Assembly (NCBI GenBank): GCA_027923505.1
Contig: BROI01000022.1
Span: 372,001 to 436,000 of the forward strand
From: Mayamaea pseudoterrestris
Taxonomy: Eukaryota > Bacillariophyta > Bacillariophyceae > Sellaphorales > Sellaphoraceae
DNA: 64,000 nucleotides
Direction of reading: 5' to 3'
Positions 60,339 to 64,000 of this stretch are shown here, piece after piece (position 1 is the first letter of the stretch; the number at the start of each line of letters is the position of its first letter). The position numbers and the translations under genes were made by a program. The notes beneath the pieces are model-generated. The model saw only the letters and a program-made list of their open reading frames with translations, was not told the origin of the DNA and searched no databases.

Positions 60339-62075
60339 TTACGTCTTCTTCTCAAACTGCACAGGAGCTGTCCTTGGGCCAGCTCCTCTGACGCCTGTTC
60401 CTCCTTCCGCTCCGGCAAATCCCTTGTCGGGCTGGAACTTGTTCGTGGCTCCCTCGACCAGTTTGTCATACTGCTCATCTGCGTTGTAGTCCGTTTCGCC
60501 GCGCGTTGGTCTGTAAATGGTGCTTGCCGCTTGTTGATCACCAAACAAAGGCTTGGTGTAGGTATTGTACTCATCTTCACCACCAAAGCCAGAATCCATG
60601 CCGGAAGTTTGATTGTACAATCTAGAATCCACATCACCACCCAGTCCGCCTGTTCCAGTGTGAACGCCAAGCGCAATCTTTTCCGAAACGTCACGCTCCT
60701 CCTCCAATTTCTTCTTTTTCAGTTCAATGTTCTTGTCCATGCGCATTTCCTTTTCGCGTTCACGCTTACGCTCCATGCGCAGTCGCTCGCGCTGCCGCGC
60801 CGCAACGTCATCCTCCGACTCTCGCACAATGTCCTTTCCATGATTGGAACGGTCGTCATCATCATCATCCTCACTCTCATCGCGCCGACCAGCACTCACG
60901 CCAGGTACAACAGCACCACCCCGCTCCATGCGCGCCTGATTCGCCAATTGCCGCAACTCCTCCTCGCGCTGAACCTTTTCCTGCATGGCCATTTTCTGCT
61001 GCACCTGCGCGCGCAAACGCACCTCGGTCCGCGCCGCACGCTCCGCCTCGTACAAGGATTCCGAGAGCGTGGCAAAGTGCTCATTGATCGAAAAGTCGCG
61101 CAAACCGCGTCCATCCGCCGCCAAGCGCTTGTCGAGCGGTATCGTGTAGCCGCGGGCATTCTTCCAGTTGCTAATGCAGGCGGGAACGTTCCATGACGCC
61201 TTTTCCTCCTTGGTCAGCTTCTTGTTGGGAGCATGCAGCACCGGCACTGGATCTTCCGCTGGACCAGGTGGAGCCTTAATGTGCTTGTGTTTCGGCGGCA
61301 TCATGGGATCGACTTGGGCTGGCACCATTTGAATGACGCGCTGAGCCGCCGCTGGATTGTAACCAGGTGCATCGGGTCGAGGCGTGTACTTGATGAACTG
61401 CGTCTTGCTTTCAATGTCTCGCGACGAGTCCACGTGCGCCAAGGCACTTCCCGACGGCTTTTGCATGGCCGTCTTTTTATTGATAATGGCGCTAACGGCA
61501 GCCTGCGTGCGTGCCGCTTCGGCGGCTTGCTCCTCCTCCGTCGGCAAGGCGATATCGTCCGCCTTGGCCTTGCCGCCCTTCATGTCTTGTAGTTTCGTGT
61601 AAACAAGCTTGTCAGAGTTTGTTCCACCCTTGATGATGGAATCAAATGATACTTGACCGGTCTTGTCCACCTGCACATTGACAATGGCAGTCGATGTCGC
61701 TTGCGCTCCAATCACTCCGCTGCTCGCCGCTTGTTGCTTGCGCAAATGCGGATTACCCATGTGTCGCGGATACTGCGCCATGTGAATCTCGGGAAAGGCA
61801 CCGCCGTCGTCGAAATCAGCCAGTGATCTTGGCACAAACAGTTTGGTGCGCTTGCGTTCCTCGGGAGTCAAGGTGGCCATGTGAGCAGCGGCGGAGCAAC
61901 GTTCCTCGTAGGAGGGAGCGCGAGGCGCAGCAGCTGGGAGTTGCGGTTGCTGCTGCTGCTGCTGGTGCGGCTCTTTCTTTTGTTTATTCGGTGCAATTGC
62001 GTCATTTCCTTCATCAAGATTTTTTGTAACTGTAGGTACAACGTTACGAGGCGGAGGTAGGGAGAGGGATGCCAT
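60339..62075 (-). CDS. SNW1: SNW1/SKIP spliceosome and transcription coregulator
   Basis: A single exon of 578 residues from ATG 62075 (context CACCATGG); the open frame extends 44 codons upstream but that stretch is unlike the family. SKIP/Prp45 is a spliceosomal NTC-associated protein and transcription coactivator. The SNW core is explicit: PPKHKHIKAPPGPAEDPVPV, SWNVPACISNWKNARGYTIP and LDKRLAADGRGL, followed by INEHFATLSESLYEAER. An upstream Tyr/Pro region (QYPRHMGNP) is also family-typical. A charged helical region (RERLRMERKREREKEMRMDK) and the C-terminal IYRPTRG and KFQPDKGF complete it. A CAG run gives a short Gln tract near residue 40. It diverges from the SAICAR synthase gene. Confidence 0.92.
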   Translation of the reverse strand: MASLSLPPPRNVVPTVTKNLDEGNDAIAPNKQKKEPHQQQQQQPQLPAAAPRAPSYEERCSAAAHMATLTPEERKRTKLFVPRSLADFDDGGAFPEIHMAQYPRHMGNPHLRKQQAASSGVIGAQATSTAIVNVQVDKTGQVSFDSIIKGGTNSDKLVYTKLQDMKGGKAKADDIALPTEEEQAAEAARTQAAVSAIINKKTAMQKPSGSALAHVDSSRDIESKTQFIKYTPRPDAPGYNPAAAQRVIQMVPAQVDPMMPPKHKHIKAPPGPAEDPVPVLHAPNKKLTKEEKASWNVPACISNWKNARGYTIPLDKRLAADGRGLRDFSINEHFATLSESLYEAERAARTEVRLRAQVQQKMAMQEKVQREEELRQLANQARMERGGAVVPGVSAGRRDESEDDDDDDRSNHGKDIVRESEDDVAARQRERLRMERKREREKEMRMDKNIELKKKKLEEERDVSEKIALGVHTGTGGLGGDVDSRLYNQTSGMDSGFGGEDEYNTYTKPLFGDQQAASTIYRPTRGETDYNADEQYDKLVEGATNKFQPDKGFAGAEGGTGVRGAGPRTAPVQFEKKT

Positions 62076-62306
62076 GGTGATATTGATCGTGGGCAAACTA
62101 TAGAAACCACATGGCAGCGCAGCAGCGCTACGATGGCTCAGGCGTGACGCGAAACGATTGGTGTGTCGCATCGATTCTCGTTCACCGGTACGTGGATCAA
62201 GTATCATATCGCACCGGCACTCTTATCAGGCGTTCCATCGCAGCGTCCATTCGATCCTCCGAGCTTCGTCCATTGTCCTCCTTCTTTCATCACTTTTTTT
62301 TTCGTC
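62076..62306. promoter_or_regulatory. Divergent promoter between SNW1 and SAICAR synthase
   Basis: 231 bp between the two preferred start codons. Both genes have open frames extending into it from alternative upstream starts, which I reject as less conserved. A T-rich tract (62291-62302) lies just before the plus-strand ATG. Confidence 0.4.
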
Positions 62307-63677
62307 ATGACAAGCCCTGTCACAGTCCATCTACTAATAACCAGTGACGAGGATGCTCTCTATGCGAAGCAAGTGAGCGAGATTCTGGACGAGCGATTCA
62401 AAATCCGACGCGTCTTGGTGCGATCCGCCGACGCTCCCTTCGGTCGACTGGTGGAAGACACGCCACTTGCATGCCTCTACGTTGTTTTGGGCGAGTCGAC
62501 GCTAATTATTGCAGCATTGGAACGAGAGATTCCACATCCTGTCATTAAATTATCATTAACGAAGAATGCGTTCGAGACTGCCTTGACCATTGCCAAGCAT
62601 TGCTCACTGGCCGGTGGAAATCTCTGCACTGTTGTTTCCGACGCCGTGCGCCAGCAACATCAAGCTCGCCTCGTGAAGGACGCGCAACATAAAACGCAGT
62701 CGCACTACTACATGTCAAACATTCATCGCGTCATAGACGGACATACACAAATTACTGGAGACAGCGTCACTATGGACGGTTGCATGCGCGGCAAGGTGCG
62801 CGACCGCTACGTGGGCGAAACGACCATGGCACTGGTGACGACGGATCGACAGTCCGGCTTTGATCGCCACTTGGCGCACGTTCCCTTTAAAGGTGCGGTT
62901 TTGAACTTGACGAGCGCCTACTGGTTTGATGCGACCAAGCATATTATAGCAAACCACTTGTTGAATGTGCCGCATCCATATGTCAGCATTGTGCGCAAGT
63001 GCAAACCCTTTCCCATTGAATTCGTGGTGCGGGCCTACATGACGGGATCCACTTCGACGTCTATTTGGAAGAATTATGAAAGCGGCGTCCGCAACTACTG
63101 CGGGCACACGCTAGTGGATGGCATGATTAAGAACCAAAAGTTAAATCACGTCATTTTGACGCCCACCACCAAGGAGGAGGAGCATGATCGGCCGATTAGT
63201 TTGGTAGATATTGTGAAGGAGAATTGGATGTCGCAGGAGGATCTGGACGTTTGCGCCGAGGCGGCGTTGAAGGTGTTTGCGCTGGGGCAATCGGTGGCCT
63301 CCGAACGTGGACTCATATTGGTGGACACCAAGTTTGAGTTTGGCCGCGACGTTGCCACGGGAGAAATTTTACTCATTGACGAGGTGTTGACGCCAGACTC
63401 GTCGCGATACTGGCTGGGTAGTACGTACGAGGAACGAATCTCCGAAGGACTGGAGCCGGACAATATTGACAAGGAGTTTCTGCGGCTCTGGTTTCGAGAC
63501 AATTGTGATCCTTACGATACGAATGTGGAATTGCCCGAAGCGCCGAGGGAATTGGTCGTGGAGCTGGCGAGACGATACATTACGTTGTATGAAATGATTA
63601 CTTGGAAAACGTTTGACTTTGACGCCGTCGAAGGAGAATCAGCTATATCCGCGGCAATACAAAAGCATCTATCGTAG
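62307..63677 (+). CDS. SAICAR synthase (PurC) with N-terminal PurE-like domain
   Basis: A single exon of 456 residues from ATG 62307. SAICAR synthase joins aspartate to CAIR in purine synthesis. The C-terminal ~330 residues are the synthase: MDGCMRGKVRDRYVGETTMA, TDRQSGFDRHLAHVPFKGAV, FPIEFVVRAYMTGSTSTSIW, GLILVDTKFEFG, ILLIDEVLTPDSSRYW. The first ~105 residues form a separate alpha/beta domain: VTVHLLITSDEDALYAKQVS, VRSADAPFGRLVED, LYVVLGESTLIIAALE, HPVIKLSL. The strand/helix order resembles PurE (AIR carboxylase), whose SAHRTP motif would align with SADAPF, so the catalytic His is missing. I read it as a degenerate PurE-like domain, which is inference. No targeting sequence is obvious from this start. 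Confidence 0.88.
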   Translation: MTSPVTVHLLITSDEDALYAKQVSEILDERFKIRRVLVRSADAPFGRLVEDTPLACLYVVLGESTLIIAALEREIPHPVIKLSLTKNAFETALTIAKHCSLAGGNLCTVVSDAVRQQHQARLVKDAQHKTQSHYYMSNIHRVIDGHTQITGDSVTMDGCMRGKVRDRYVGETTMALVTTDRQSGFDRHLAHVPFKGAVLNLTSAYWFDATKHIIANHLLNVPHPYVSIVRKCKPFPIEFVVRAYMTGSTSTSIWKNYESGVRNYCGHTLVDGMIKNQKLNHVILTPTTKEEEHDRPISLVDIVKENWMSQEDLDVCAEAALKVFALGQSVASERGLILVDTKFEFGRDVATGEILLIDEVLTPDSSRYWLGSTYEERISEGLEPDNIDKEFLRLWFRDNCDPYDTNVELPEAPRELVVELARRYITLYEMITWKTFDFDAVEGESAISAAIQKHLS

Positions 63678-63830
63678 ACAAGCAATGCTTTAAACTCGTT
63701 TTATATAGTTTATAGCGACGCATCTTAGCGTTAGCACAGGCTGTTAGCACTGCACATACTTATAGCAGCTGATAATGAGCTTCTAAAAAGCTGCTATCTC
63801 TGATAGATACATGTGGCCCCAGAGCTTGCG

Positions 63831-64000
63831 CTATATCCCAAGCACCTTCTCACTCAGCTCCCACAGTTTCTGTGCCTTCACATCATCTTGCGCCTCCTTG
63901 CTAACATTACTCAACGCAAACTCTCGACCGTACGCCGCATCTCCATACTTGCCTGATCCAGGTTTGGCCAAGTAGTACCCTCCCTTGGTGTCGACACTGC
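63831..64000 (-). CDS. C-terminus of a short-chain dehydrogenase/reductase, truncated by the window edge
   Basis: A minus-strand frame open at the right edge ends at TAG 63833-63831 and translates SVDTKGGYYLAKPGSGKYGD...EAQDDVKAQKLWELSEKVLGI (about 56 residues). The GGYY segment and final ALW-type motif (AQKLWELSEKVLG) match the C-terminal end of retinol dehydrogenase/WWOX-like classical SDRs, whose cofactor and YxxxK motifs would lie beyond the window. Substrate unknown. Confidence 0.65.
   Translation of the reverse strand, partial: SVDTKGGYYLAKPGSGKYGDAAYGREFALSNVSKEAQDDVKAQKLWELSEKVLGI

Noticed and set aside
62163-62306. Upstream in-frame extension of SAICAR synthase
   Set aside because: Starts at GTG and is unlike any targeting peptide or family sequence; ATG 62307 is preferred.
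1-64000. CRISPR arrays, rRNA operons, transposons, retroelements or virus-like genes
   Set aside because: No regularly spaced repeats, long terminal repeats, transposase, reverse transcriptase or capsid-like frames were seen in any of the translated frames.

Overview
The window is 64 kb of gene-dense nuclear DNA from a photosynthetic eukaryote. I place it in an alga with a secondary red-lineage plastid, most likely an ochrophyte stramenopile; the class cannot be told from sequence alone. Two observations support this. Several proteins carry a signal peptide followed at once by an ASAFAP-like plastid cleavage motif (SSAFQP in the desaturase at 42257, VSAFTT at 25334, HAFNTA at 28268). There is also a PsbP-family protein with a twin-arginine lumen signal. 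Genes are compact. Most introns are 66-156 bp (three are exactly 69 bp), start GT(A/G) and end AG, and intergenic spaces are usually 50-800 bp. I see no CRISPR array, rRNA, convincing tRNA, transposon or virus-like element.

Layout. 1-9.4 kb: 5'-truncated MOT1/BTAF1 ATPase; a PNUTS-like protein with two RRMs; a small unknown gene whose last exon is tandemly duplicated. 9.4-20.4 kb: PPR protein (also with a tandemly duplicated 3' end), V-ATPase subunit e, ABC1K kinase, FAD oxidoreductase, CIA30-domain protein, PsbP-like lumen protein, potato-inhibitor-I protein. 20.8-31.6 kb: ribosomal eL24, double SnoaL-like plastid membrane protein, REXO4 exonuclease, unknown plastid protein, GH10 xylanase homologue, mitochondrial uS5. 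31.9-43.8 kb: unknown protein, metallo-beta-lactamase cyclic-nucleotide phosphodiesterase, CDK, twin-CX9C protein, quinolinate phosphoribosyltransferase, plastid fatty-acid desaturase. 44.1-54.2 kb: torsin-like membrane AAA protein, acidic unknown, omega-amidase-like nitrilase, 670-aa unknown, tandem CaMK-type double kinase, Lys/Ala-rich unknown. 55-64 kb: STAND NTPase with helical tail, PC-esterase, SNW1/SKIP, SAICAR synthase with an extra N-terminal domain, and the C-terminus of a short-chain dehydrogenase at the right edge.

The genes do not form one pathway. They are a normal eukaryotic mixture, with themes of transcription and RNA (MOT1, PNUTS-like, SKIP, REXO4, CDK), plastid biology (ABC1K, FAD oxidoreductase, CIA30, PsbP-like, SnoaL-like, desaturase), mitochondria (PPR, uS5m, CX9C) and signalling (double kinase, MBL phosphodiesterase, STAND NTPase). 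The most unusual items are the double kinase with matching introns and a DFA second domain, the PNUTS-like/RRM fusion, the torsin-like protein with altered Walker motifs, and the paired 3'-end duplications flanking one 53-bp divergent promoter. Exon joins and starts were worked out by eye from reading frame and splice signals and have not been tested against transcripts.
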